The notes below the pieces were generated by a model that was given only the letters and a program-made list of their open reading frames with translations, had not been told where the DNA came from and made no database searches. A stretch of DNA of 64,000 nucleotides from Diphasiastrum complanatum (taxonomy: Eukaryota > Streptophyta > Lycopodiopsida > Lycopodiales > Lycopodiaceae), in the NCBI GenBank assembly GCA_029204225.1, contig CM055096.1, positions 33,131,115-33,195,114 of the forward strand, in the 5' to 3' direction. Below are positions 26,031 through 36,583 of this stretch, one piece after another; the first letter of the stretch is position 1, and each line of letters begins with the position of its first letter. The position numbers and the translations under genes are program-made.

Positions 26031-29000
26031 ATGGCTTCCAATGGTGGGATCATGCTAGAGTCTAGTGAAAGGTTGAGTTCATCAAACTACTCTACTTGGA
26101 AAGTGAGGATGGAGTCCTTACTTGAGTTGAATGAACTCATGGACATAGTTGCAGAAATTGAAGAGAGACCTCTCACACTTCAAGAGCAACAAAGGTTTGA
26201 TAAGAAGGCCAAAAGGGCTCTTCATATCATTAAAATGAATGTTACAAATGAACTTCTCAAGGAAGTTGGAAAGTGTCAAAGTGCAAGTGAGGCATGGAAT
26301 GCCTTAAAGAAGCTCTTTGAATCAAAGTCCACATCTAGGGTATTGACCCTAAGGAGACAAATATTTTCTAGTAGGCAAAGAGAGGGTGAAAGTGCTCATG
26401 CATTTATCTTGAGAGTTAAGTCCCTAAGTGATGATTTAGCATGCATTGATGAGAACATAAAAGATGGTGAAATAGTCCAAGTTATGTTGAATGGTTTGCT
26501 AAATGAACATGCTAACCTTGTGCAAAGTTTTGCCATTCAAAGAGTCTTGCCAAGTGTGGTTGACTTGCAAGAAATCTTATTGGCTGAAGAACATAGGTTG
26601 CAATCAAAGCTTGATGGTGCATCCTTGCATGGTGGAGGTGAAGAGGCTTTCTTCACAAAAGGCAAATTCAAGGGCAAAGGTAAAGGCAAAGGGAAATGGT
26701 CCAAAGGTGGTAACTTTGATCATGATGATCACTCTTCCTCTTCCTCTTCTACTAAGAACAATAAGTCAAAGTTCAAGTGCTTTTATTGTGGGATAAAAGG
26801 TCATTTTGCAAATGAATGTTATAAGAAGAAAAGAGAGCAAGGAGAGAGGCAAGGAAATCTTACAATAGATGAGGAAGAACATAACACATGTGAATCACTT
26901 GTTATGACTTCAAGTTTGTTAGCCAACATAGATGATAATGATCCTTGGTGGATTGATAGTGGAGCCTCATCTCACATGACAAGACATAAGGAATACTTTA
27001 CATCCTTATTGTCTTATGAGGGAGAAGGTAACATCATCTACACTGCAAATGATGGTCAATGTGACATCAAAGGCATAGGCACTATTCCTATTTCCCTTTC
27101 AACAAATAGGAAAGCAAATCTTGAAAATGTTTTGTACATTCCTTCAATCACTAAGAATTTGCTTAGTGTAAGTCAAATGATTGACAAAGGACTTGATGTG
27201 GAGTTCATTGGAGATGCATGTTTGATAAGTAAATGTGGATCCTTGATTGCTCAAGGTAGGAGGCATGGTAAACTTTTCAAGCTTGATGCATGTGTGATCT
27301 CTAATCATGAAGGATGTATGGCTAGGGAGCAATTGACAAACCAAGAAGTTTGGCACAAGAGGTTGGGCCATCCCAACTTCAAATCTTTGGAGGTAATGGC
27401 AAAGAAAGAGCTTGTTCTTGGTCTCCCTAAAAGTCTTGTTGCAAACAATAGTGTTTGTGAACATTGTGCCTTGTCCAAATCTCATAGACTTGCTTATTCT
27501 AGATCTACTTCTAGATCTAAAGAAGCTTTTCAACTTGTGCATTCTGATATTCATTCTTCTAGTACAACTAGCAATGGTGGGGCAAAGATGTATGCAACTT
27601 TCATTGATGACTTTAGTAGGTATACTTGGATCTATCTTCTTAAAAGTAAGGATGAAGTGTTTGCTGCATTTGTCAAGTTCAAGAATGAAATGGAAAACCA
27701 ATTCAATACAAAGATCAAATGCTTAAGATCTGATAATGGAGGGGAATACACCTCAAATAGGTTCAAAGACTTTTGTATAGCACATGGGATTAAGAGGGAG
27801 ATGTCTAGTCCTAGGACTCCACAACAGAATGGAGTGGCCGAGAGGAAGAATAGAACCCTTTGTGAATGTGCCAAGGCAATGAGACTACATGCTAATCTTG
27901 CTAAGTCTTTTTGGGGGGAAGCTTTAGCATGTGCTAACTATCTATGTAATAGATGGACAAGTGCTTCCTTGGATGGTAAAACTCCTCATGAGGTTCTTTA
28001 TGGTAGAAGGCCGAGTGTCAAGCATTGTAGGATCTTTGGATGTACATGTTTTGTCAATATCACACTTGATGATAGAACTAAAGAAGATCCTTCATCAAAG
28101 AAGGGTGTGTTTGTTGGCTATAGTGAAGTAAGCAAGGCTTACAAAGTGTACATTCCTTCTACAAAGAAAGTTGTCATAAGTAGGGATGTCATCTTTCATG
28201 AAGAGAATGTTTCCAATGTTGTTGATGTTGATGTTGATGTGCCTACTAATCATCATGATGTGCAAGATGTCTTGGATGAAGATGGAGATGCCACTCCAAA
28301 GCAAACTTCAAGGAAGACTCAAAGGCAAAGGGCTAAGCCATCAAGGCTAACCTATGATGAAAAAGGAAAGCAAGTGGTGGACAACTCTAACTTTTCTTTT
28401 CTTACCTCTTTTGATGAACCAACTTGTGTAGGTGAAGCAATTCAAAAGAAGGAATGGATCCAAGCCATGGATCATGAGCATCAAGCACTCATCAAAAGCA
28501 ACACATGGAGGTTGGTAAAGCTTCCAAAGGACAAGAAGGCAATTGGTTGTAAGTGGATCTTCAAGATCAAGACAAATCAAGATGGATCAATCAACAAGTA
28601 CAAGGCAAGGTTGGTGGCAAAGGGGTATGCTCAAGAATATGGTATTGACTATGATGAGACCTTTGCACCCGTGGCAAAGATGGTAACTATTCGAATCCTA
28701 ATCTCTCTTGCAACTCTTTATGATTGGGATATGTGGCAAATGGATGTTACTAATGCCTTCTTGAATGGTGATCTTGAAGAAGATATTTACATGGAGCAAC
28801 CCGAGGGCTATGTTTCACATGATGAGCCTAATCATGTGTGCTATCTCCAAAAGAGTTTGTATGGGCTAAAGCAAGCACCAAGGAGTTGGTATGCTAAGCT
28901 CAATTCCTTCTTACTTTCTCAAAACTTTGTTATGAGTGAGTATGATCATTCTCTCTACTTTAGATTGAATGAAAATGATATCACTTTACTTTTGATCTAT

Positions 29001-29984
29001 GTTGATGACATTATCTTAAGTGGTGGTAACAATCTAGATATAGATGAAATCAAGATGGCACTCAAAAAAGAGTTTGAAATTCAAGATCTTGGTAAACTTC
29101 ATTATATCTTAGGAATAGAGATTATTAGAACTTCTAAATCTACATTCATATGTCAAGAAAAGTATGTTAACTCTATTCTAAAAAGGTTTCATATGGAAGA
29201 TTGTAAAGTTGTTTCTACTCCTATGGAATCAAATGTAAAGCTAACTACAAGAAGTAATGAAAGATCCTTCAAGGACATTACTCTCTATAGAAAGCTAATA
29301 GGATCTCTTATATGGTTAACCATCACAAGACCTGATCTAAGCTTTGTGGTTGGTAAACTAAGTCAATTTATGCAAGATCCTAGTGAGGCTCATTGGAAGC
29401 TAGGAAAGAGAGTACTTAGATACATCTCGGGGTCTAGAGATTTTGGCATCTTGTATGGAGGTACTACACCTAACCTTTGTGGATTTTCAGATTCAGATTT
29501 TGCAGGTGATCAAATGGATAGGAAGTCAACAAGTGCCTTTGCAATCTATCTTGGAGATGGAGTGGTCTCATGGCTATCAAAGAAGCAACCAACTATCTCT
29601 CTATCTTCCACCGAAGCCGAGTACAAGGCATTAACAACATGCACCAAGGAGATTCTTTGGATCAAGAGGATGTTATTGGATCTTCACTTGCTGGAACCAG
29701 AGAAGACTCCAATCATACTTTGTGATAACCTTTCAGCCCAAAGCTTGGCAAGCAATCCTGTTTTTCATGCAAGGAGCAAGCACATTGAGATTGCTCACCA
29801 TTTTGTGAGAGATCAAGTCATTGCCAAAGAGGTGGAGCTTCAACATGTCTCTTCAAAGGAGTGTGTGGCTGATATCTTCACCAAACCATTTAGAAAGGAC
29901 CTATATTTAATGCATAGATCTAATCTTGGAATGTTCTCAAAGACTATGTTGAAACTAGCATCCAATGTTGAAGAGGGAGTGTGA
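26031..29984 (+). CDS. Copia gag-pol polyprotein, 1317 aa, intact
   Basis: Order and approximate residues: gag 1-245; zinc knuckle CFYCGIKGHFANEC from 250; aspartic protease DSGASSHM with Asp at 309; pre-integrase HKRLGHPN at about 441; integrase core with Asp 505 (HSDIH), Asp near 567 (RSDNGGEY) and Glu near 603 (NGVAERKNR); reverse transcriptase from about 810 with YVDD at 990-993; RNase H with SSTEAEY near 1190; tail ADIFTKPF. The ATG at 26031 is followed by a standard gag start (SSNYSTWKVRME). The TGA at 29982-29984 lies three codons into... more exactly 5 bases into the 3' LTR. All catalytic residues I can check are present. The length is normal for plant copia. Confidence 0.97.
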   Translation: MASNGGIMLESSERLSSSNYSTWKVRMESLLELNELMDIVAEIEERPLTLQEQQRFDKKAKRALHIIKMNVTNELLKEVGKCQSASEAWNALKKLFESKSTSRVLTLRRQIFSSRQREGESAHAFILRVKSLSDDLACIDENIKDGEIVQVMLNGLLNEHANLVQSFAIQRVLPSVVDLQEILLAEEHRLQSKLDGASLHGGGEEAFFTKGKFKGKGKGKGKWSKGGNFDHDDHSSSSSSTKNNKSKFKCFYCGIKGHFANECYKKKREQGERQGNLTIDEEEHNTCESLVMTSSLLANIDDNDPWWIDSGASSHMTRHKEYFTSLLSYEGEGNIIYTANDGQCDIKGIGTIPISLSTNRKANLENVLYIPSITKNLLSVSQMIDKGLDVEFIGDACLISKCGSLIAQGRRHGKLFKLDACVISNHEGCMAREQLTNQEVWHKRLGHPNFKSLEVMAKKELVLGLPKSLVANNSVCEHCALSKSHRLAYSRSTSRSKEAFQLVHSDIHSSSTTSNGGAKMYATFIDDFSRYTWIYLLKSKDEVFAAFVKFKNEMENQFNTKIKCLRSDNGGEYTSNRFKDFCIAHGIKREMSSPRTPQQNGVAERKNRTLCECAKAMRLHANLAKSFWGEALACANYLCNRWTSASLDGKTPHEVLYGRRPSVKHCRIFGCTCFVNITLDDRTKEDPSSKKGVFVGYSEVSKAYKVYIPSTKKVVISRDVIFHEENVSNVVDVDVDVPTNHHDVQDVLDEDGDATPKQTSRKTQRQRAKPSRLTYDEKGKQVVDNSNFSFLTSFDEPTCVGEAIQKKEWIQAMDHEHQALIKSNTWRLVKLPKDKKAIGCKWIFKIKTNQDGSINKYKARLVAKGYAQEYGIDYDETFAPVAKMVTIRILISLATLYDWDMWQMDVTNAFLNGDLEEDIYMEQPEGYVSHDEPNHVCYLQKSLYGLKQAPRSWYAKLNSFLLSQNFVMSEYDHSLYFRLNENDITLLLIYVDDIILSGGNNLDIDEIKMALKKEFEIQDLGKLHYILGIEIIRTSKSTFICQEKYVNSILKRFHMEDCKVVSTPMESNVKLTTRSNERSFKDITLYRKLIGSLIWLTITRPDLSFVVGKLSQFMQDPSEAHWKLGKRVLRYISGSRDFGILYGGTTPNLCGFSDSDFAGDQMDRKSTSAFAIYLGDGVVSWLSKKQPTISLSSTEAEYKALTTCTKEILWIKRMLLDLHLLEPEKTPIILCDNLSAQSLASNPVFHARSKHIEIAHHFVRDQVIAKEVELQHVSSKECVADIFTKPFRKDLYLMHRSNLGMFSKTMLKLASNVEEGV

Positions 29985-30634
29985 AAATTGTCAACATTTC
30001 CTAGCTAGTTTGAGGCCTAAATTGGCTAAAATTGTAAATAGTTTTGGTTCTGGAGTTTCACACGTGTGAACCAGGCCACAATGTTTTTATTTACTGTATT
30101 TTTTCAGTATGATGAAGTGTCAAACTTCATACCCTTCAAAATGAGACCATTTTGATGTATTTTGGTCATATAAGCCATTTTTAGCTATTTTTCCTATATA
30201 GGGAATATCTAGGGTCAAGTACCTTCTAGAGAGAGGAGAGAGAGTCATCTTCCTCATCCATAAATAGTAGGGAAGTCGTGGAGAACAGGTTGGAGAAACC
30301 TTTTGTATGCTTCATTGAGATCAATAGATCATTGTCATTGTTTCTTCCTCCATTGAGAGCATTGTTGTGTGTATTGTCTTCAAGCTATTGTGTATGATCT
30401 TAGGTGCTTTCCAAAAGTGGTAGACTGATGTATTATGGACTGTATAATGCTATTTTGGGCCGCACTTGATGTTTATGGAAGTTTCCATTTGTGATAAATG
30501 CTTTTTGATCAAGTTCTTTGCATTCTAGGTAGCATAGAATGTGTTGCCAATTCCTAGCTTATGTAGTTTGGAGTGCAAGCATTCAAGCCAATGATCTTGG
30601 AGTTTAGATCCACTTAGGATCTGTATTTTTCACA
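29980..30634 (+). repeat. 3' LTR of the intact copia
   Basis: Second LTR copy; differs from the 5' copy by one G/A near 30272 and one A/G near 30423 by eye. Ends TTTTTCACA before target copy ATGAA. Confidence 0.97.
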
Positions 30635-32149
30635 ATGAATGGTATTGTCATGAAAGAATAATCTCTTTTCACATGGATCCAAAAATTCTAAATTTTTCCT
30701 TTTGCTCGTATCAATGTAACCCGAATAAAGGGCCATTGCAAATGATCTTTTTGTAGTCTCATTGGGAGTATAACCCAATATCTTAATAGCCAAATCTCTT
30801 TTCACAAAAATTATTTTATATGTTCCTCTTGCGTACTTATGGCCTCCTAAACAAACTGATAATGATTTGATGGCCATAATGACAGTGGTTGCATATGGAT
30901 TAAAAGATGAATGATATACACAAATCTCATTATTTTGAAAGTTTTTCAAATAATGAGATAGAGACATATCTTTTCTCCCGGCTGATACACCTCGGACGCC
31001 TCCATGTCACATGCCAAATGCATCAATTTCAATAGCATCCTGTAAACGAGAAAAGAAAAAAAAATTAGAATGATACATAACACTGCAAACTCATACTTTG
31101 ACACAGTGTTTGAAATAAGAAAACTAAAGAATATCAATACCAATATAATATCTACGTACCAGATCATAATCATCGTATTCAACAACGTTTGCTCTGCTAA
31201 TGTCATGTCCTCCAATGGCCTCTACATTTCCGGAGGGGATATATCTAGGCCTTGGGGAATATTTTTTTGGGAATTACAAAAATTCTTTCTTTCTAGGCAA
31301 AGTTTTTTCATAGGCTTTAGATTTTTCAATCATGGCCTCCAAGGCCTCATTGCCAAATTTCCAATTGCCATCTTTATCATAATCTATCTCACTTTCAAGG
31401 TCATCATATGTATAATCAACAATGTCGAAAAATTCTGATAAATTTTGAAAAAAAATTGAGAGGATTTCATCCTCTCTCAAATTCAAAACATCTTTAATAT
31501 CATTAAATGAAATATAACTTTCATTATTTATAAAATATAAGGGAACATCGAGTAAAGTTAATTGATTAACATGAGATGCAGATGGAAGAGAATCAAAGAG
31601 GATTATAGAACGAGTGAGAGTTTTTTGATAATCTGAAGCCATAGATGCTTCAGCTTCAACCCCTACATCAGTATTCGCATCATCTACATCAACTGGAGCA
31701 GGGGAAGATGCTTCGATCAATGAAACAATTGAAGATTCAACAGACTCATCATCTGAAATCTCAACAGATATGTAAAAGACAAAAGCCATTCCTTTGATTA
31801 TTAGACGATATATTCTTTTGTAGATATCACAATATATATTTATTTTGAAATGGTCATACAAGTTAGAGTACTTTTTATTGTGTTTATGCTTAGAGGATGG
31901 TTGGGGATGCACAAGGTCCTGAAAATGAACGAAACAAAAACTATCTATATCCAAAACAGGAGTACTAATAATCTGAGAAAAGTTATCAAGATAAAAAATT
32001 AAATTATAACGATTTTCATAAACTAGCTTATCGATATCGAAGGGAACAAAAAAAATACTCACAAAATACTCTAATTTTTCAGATGGAATGTCACTGGCAT
32101 TCAAAAAATCCAGAGGTTTGTTATTTGAGGACATGGAGGAACTAGCCAT

Positions 32150-33660
32150 ATTGAACTTGATATCGGTTCTACGCTATAGAATGATATTGGTAGAGGAATG
32201 AATCACAATGCGCGCGTTGATATCGTTAGGACGAGAATGAAATTTTTTGCAAGCACACGTCAAAAGAGGCTGATATCGATTCAGCGCGCCTGAATGAATC
32301 CGACCGTGCATTGTATGAAAAGGCGCATGTCGATTCGATATCGCGAGAAAGAAAGAAAACAAGATGACTAGTGAGTTCAGAATGAAAGATCACAAAATCA
32401 AAATATGGAGAAAGGTGCCCATATTTATAGCCAATTCTTGTTGATCACAGTCATACATTTGTCAAATAATGAATTGAGAAACACAACCTATATTTATCCA
32501 CCAATCATAGTGAGACAAATTTGTACCTACGCCGGAATACGTTTAATAGTCTATCACTAGATTCTACGAATCCTCATTAGCCTTGATCCTAGAATCTGTA
32601 CCTACGCCTAAATACATTAAATAGTCTATCACTAGCCTCATCGAATCATCATTAAACAAATAATAAACAAATATTAGATGGACAACATTGAAAAACGTGT
32701 ACGAGGAGAATCATTACAGACTCTTGCCCTATTTAAGGACTGTAAAGATGAGATTTTTCCTTTTGAGATAATGTTCATTCAGAATATTTTCATAAGGCGT
32801 TCATAATGTGTTTCAATATATTTTCAGTGCGTCTCAGATATCGGATCAGCACGCCTGTGGAGAAGACAATGATTTTGCACTTGGACTGCGCACGTCAAAT
32901 CACTACTGTAGGAAAAAAAAATTGGAGATTTTTCGAAATTATTGGAGGATATTTTGCATGATCAAAGCTTGATTCGACAGACTCTTCATACTGTCCACAA
33001 CTAAGGAGAATCTATCAAGTCAAGCTTTGATCATTCATATTATCTTTCAATATCGGTTCAACGCGCGAGAAAAGTCTCTTTGGTTTTCACATTCAGTATA
33101 TGCGCATCGATTTGCTATTGGGTGAAATAATGGCTATCGGAATTTTCCAAAATTATTATGATTGGATATAAAAAAGGTCAGATATTTATAGCTTAATCTT
33201 GTCAATTTGAGCAATAAATTGTAGATGTGACCATACTTTTGTAAATCGTGAATTTGACCGTACTTTTGTTTTGATTAATTGTGGTGGTTATTATCAACTA
33301 ATCATTTTGAAGAAAGATTGATATTTAATTTGATTTGATTGACAAGCCTCTGAATATCTCGAAGTAATCCGAGCCGTGGACATCCAAACCACCACGTTTA
33401 CAATCATTTCGGATTTTCACTATATAAATAGACAGACGATGCTGAAATTTTTTTGTTTAAATTTTTTGTCGTTCTCTATATTCATGCGATATCGATTCGG
33501 CGCGCTCGATGCAAACTTTCTTCCATCCACTTTTACTTGCGCGCGTCCATCCGCTACCAGCTATCGGTTAGGTTTATTTCAGGTATCGGTTCCACGCGCT
33601 CGACCTAACCTTTGAACCTGAGTTATCCTTCATCGCGCGCTGATCCGATATTGGATACTA
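32150..33660. promoter_or_regulatory. Divergent intergenic region of genes C and B with repeated ATATCGG-CGCGC motifs
   Basis: C starts leftward at 32149 and B rightward at 33661, so this 1.5 kb holds both promoters. The motif RATATCGGWTCNRCGCGC or close variants appear at 32159, 32211 (reversed), 32272, 32322 (reversed), 32837, 33049, 33488, 33582 and 33635 (reversed). A perfect 15-bp inverted repeat, ATGATCAAAGCTTGA at 32958 and its complement at 33020-33034, flanks a 47-bp loop. TATAAATAG near 33421 could be a TATA box for B. No gene is seen in it. Confidence 0.55.
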
Positions 33661-35748
33661 ATGGTGCGGACTAAACAGACAGTACGATGGTGGAATCTCA
33701 ATCACAAGAGGGGGTCAAGAAAATGCACCATCACCGCCTCGTCCAACACCACCTCCGCCTAGGCCAAGGGGCAGAAGAAGAGACTCACCCTGGCTTAAGG
33801 ATATTCGGAAGCTATAGAAGACCAATAATCTTCTGATTCTGAAAGCTCACATACAAAGATTCATCAGACAGGTTACAAGAAGTCTATCTGCAGATGTGAG
33901 ATGGACTGTAATGGCAATAGAGGCGCTGCACATTGCATATGAGGATTTTCAAGTGAAATTTTTTTCAGATACTGTTGTTGCACCTATCCATGCCAAGAGG
34001 GTGACCATCATGCCCAAGGATTTCAGCATTGTGTTCAGGCTACGGGACACATATGACAAATTTGCGGAGCACTTTAGACATGTTGCTTCCTCTCCTCCAA
34101 AACAAGATTCAGAGAGGAGAAAACAAACGCAATCTCAACCATCTCGACTTGTTTTTTGTATATAAAACGGGAGTGTTTCAAAGAAGAGGAGGTCTCATGA
34201 CCCTCCTAATAAAGCGAGGGATTTTGCAAAGCCATCTCCTCTGGATGAGATTCTATTTGCTAGGCAATCTCCTCCCAAGTCTCCTCCTAAGTCTCCTTCT
34301 TTCCTCCCGAAACTCCATTATTAACTTCTCATGCTAGATCTCCCTCTCCTAATAAATCTCCTCCTCCTTTCAAAATCTCTGTCTCCTCCTACCCCCATAA
34401 ATATTAGTTCCCCACCTCCTGTTCTAGAAAATGATTTAGATAATTTTATAAATGTAAAGGTAGAATCAATCTTGAATGACAATTCTTTTTGTGGTTTATT
34501 TGTATCACTTTCGTCACCCCCTGCATTTGCCTTTGTAAATACTCCTCAATACGTATAGTATGACCAATTGTTGAACACATATCTTAAAGCTTTAGGTCCT
34601 AGATACAGTTTTAAGATGTCGAAGACCAATGTTGGTCTTTCCCTTTCCACATTAGATACAGGTGAATTAGAAAGTAGGGATAAAATGTTAGGTGACAATG
34701 TAGGAGGTGGGGCAATTTAGTACTGGATGGAGTTTTTCTAGACCCCATTGTTTATAGATGTAGCACTGTTTCCCCTTCAATTCATGGCTGCATTTGATTT
34801 CCCTGAATTCAAAAGTCTGCATGATGATATGCTCCAATACGTCAGACTGGGGACTCCAATTCTCGTGCTCCCATACATAACAAAGTAAGTGTATTTTTTT
34901 TCAGATTTTATTAAGTTCAATTTTTCATATGAATTTTGATTTCACATTGATTCTCATAAATTTATTGTTTTCTAATTGCAGTGATCATTGGAGCTTATAT
35001 GTGTTGTTCTTATATGTCAATGTTGAGGGTGTGTGTAATCCAGTTTGTTTAAAGATGAATTCTATTACACACACACACAAAAAATTACCAGGAGCCATAT
35101 CCAGAAAATACTGGAACTCTTTCCAATACCAAATGCAACAGCATATATGAAGTTGAAATATGTTGATGCAGAAGTAAAAATTTATCAATATCGGTTCAAC
35201 GCGCCCTTGTAGTTATTGTTTGGTTTCTTTTCAAATCGTGCACACTAATCTGATATTCAAACAATATTTTTTGGATATCGTTTCGACGCTCGTTTGTTTC
35301 TGTTGTTGATTTTATTATAGCATCCTGCACGTTGATCTGATATCTCATAATGTTAAAATTTTGATGCAGTCCTCCCAGCAGGTTGATTCTGTAAGCTTGG
35401 GTTGGTATACGGTATGCAACGCCAAACATTTTTTCAATTGGCTTGCACTACATGATGGACTTCCTAATCTGGAAGACGTAATCTTCGATTAATAACATTT
35501 ACTTGTGTTTTTGTATTTTTTTCATAATCAAATTCCTAATAATTAATCTTTGATTAATAACATTTAACTGTGTTTATGTTTTTTTTTAGTTTAAATGTCC
35601 GAAGGTCTCCCCAATGGAGATAATGCACTTCAGGCAGGAGACCATAAAGCTTGTGATCGAAAATTCATCTCCAGTTGCAGTGGCAGAGTGTTCTCCACCC
35701 AAGCTACTTCCAACTGGAGAAATGGAATTAGAAATCATAGATAGTTGA
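33661..35748 (+). pseudogene. Gene B: histone-H3-like domain joined to a Ulp1-like protease domain
   Basis: ATG 33661 reads MVRTKQTVRWW, like the H3 tail start. After a frameshift before 33735 a Pro/Arg-rich tail leads to the H3 core: KDIRKL-stop-KTNNLLILK, IQRFIRQVTRSLSADVRW, AIEALHIAYEDFQ, FFSDTVVAPIHAKRVTIMPKDF, FRLR (33790-34058), same length as H3 through alpha-N to alpha-3. TAG 33815 stands where H3 has Gln. An SPP-rich linker with shifts (34180-34440) follows, then DNVGGGAI-stop-YWMEFF and, across intron 34885-34981, LPYITNDHWSLYVLF, the His-Trp centre of C48 peptidases. Exons 35370-35477 (QQVDSVSLGWYTV) and 35590-35748 complete it. The Cys expected before Gly is Leu. If translated it would have been a nuclear chromatin-linked SUMO/ubiquitin-like protease; now dead. 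Confidence 0.75.
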
Positions 35749-36190
35749 TACTGATTAAAAAATTCATCTCACTTGATGTGGATGAGACACATGTACAGAA
35801 ATTTTTAATAGAAATATATTTACAATTTTTTATAGTTGTTCTTATTTGTTTGTTTTCCTGTTATTAATTCAGGTTATGATTCATTCATCTTCAATTTGTA
35901 CGGTTTTTCGACATGTTTGTTTTTCATAGCCTTGGTCTGCCTTGTCTTTACCATGGTTTTTTTTGGATAAGTTCAGAATAACGATCTGATCAAACCTTTG
36001 CCACAACCAATCCAAACATGCGACATTAGTTCACTTAGATTTGTTGCAACAAAGCTTTGATCAGATTATCATCTGAACATATCCAAATATGCCAAGACAA
36101 GGACAATACAAACCAAGACATTGAAGACAAAAAATACAACCAATATATACGAGACTTCAACAAGGTCAAGCGTCGATTCGATATCTGATT
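35187..36190. repeat. Further ATATCGG-CGCGC motifs in and after gene B
   Basis: Copies at 35187 (AATATCGGTTCAACGCGCC), 35273 (GATATCGTTTCGACGC), 35327 (reversed, degenerate) and 36169 (reversed, GCGTCGATTCGATATC). The first two lie in an intron of gene B. Confidence 0.6.
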
Positions 36191-36204
36191 GTAGTGGTCA
36201 TTGG

Positions 36205-36345
36205 AGTTCAAGTGACTGAAGATCTCCCCAATGGAGATAATGCATTTTCTGCAGGAGACAATGAATCTTGTTATCGAAAACTCATATTATCCAGTTGTAA
36301 TTAATTGTGTTTTGCACCATGGAAATGGAGATCATAGAAATGAAA
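36205..36345 (+). repeat. Partial second copy of gene B's last exon
   Basis: GTCTCCCCAATGGAGATAAT in the last exon (35611) recurs as ATCTCCCCAATGGAGATAAT at about 36222, and similarity continues through GCAGGAGAC, TTGTTATCGAAAA, CCAGTTG and GAAATGGA.AT.GA.ATCATAG. It carries many changes and no splice site that fits, so it is a local, decayed duplication. Confidence 0.7.
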
Positions 36346-36583
36346 GAGCCTCATAGAAAAAGTGGTTCATATATTTTCACAAATGATGCATACAAAAAAT
36401 TGTATTACATAATACAAAACTCCATAGTTCATAATCTATGGATCTTCAATTTCGATGGATGTTCTAATATCTTTGCATTTTATATGCTCTTCCTGTCTTA
36501 CTATTACCTGCACAAGAGAAATTGTTTTAGTTAATATATTTTATGAAACTGATTCACTTAGAAATAGAAAAAAAAGAATATTT

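Larger units (their letters stand above)
24204..30634 (+). mobile_element. Young, apparently intact Ty1/copia element
   Basis: 6431 bp with 655-bp LTRs at 24204-24858 and 29980-30634, flanked by the 5-bp target duplication ATGAA (24199-24203 and 30635-30639). I count two differences between the LTRs (near 24496 and 24649 against their partners), so insertion is recent. It has a perfect initiator-Met primer site (24859), a 1.2-kb leader, one uninterrupted 1317-codon gag-pol frame and a purine tract GAAGAGGGAG abutting the 3' LTR. All parts needed for autonomous movement are visible. It inserted into the last exon of gene C. Confidence 0.98.
24166..32149 (-). pseudogene. Gene C: unknown acidic protein, split by a copia insertion
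   Basis: Exon 1 runs 32149 to 31160 (330 codons, one TAA near 31274). Intron 31159-31040 has GTACGT and TTTACAG ends. Exon 2 runs 31039 to 30635, where the copia 24204-30634 has inserted, and resumes at 24198 to end at 24166. Using one copy of the 5-bp target, exon 2 reads on in frame as ...NTIH then LNLEEDDEDN and stop, a sensible acidic C-terminus, giving about 475 codons. Lesions besides the insertion are the TAA and a TGA at 31007-31009. The protein has Asp/Glu-rich stretches (ISDDESVESS) and a segment FINNESYISFNDIKDVLNL shared with D1. I do not recognise the family. ATATCGG-CGCGC motifs start 10 bp upstream of its ATG. Confidence 0.7.

Noticed and set aside
33661-34165. Gene B as a centromeric H3 (CENH3) gene
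   Set aside because: The region between helices 1 and 2 has the canonical H3 length rather than the longer CENH3 loop, and it is linked to a protease domain; RW and FSD resemble CENH3 but are not enough.
19612-35748. TAG read as Gln (altered genetic code) because several TAG codons interrupt otherwise good frames
   Set aside because: TGA, TAA and several frameshifts are also present, and the neighbouring copia and AS8-like gene use the standard code; ordinary decay is simpler.
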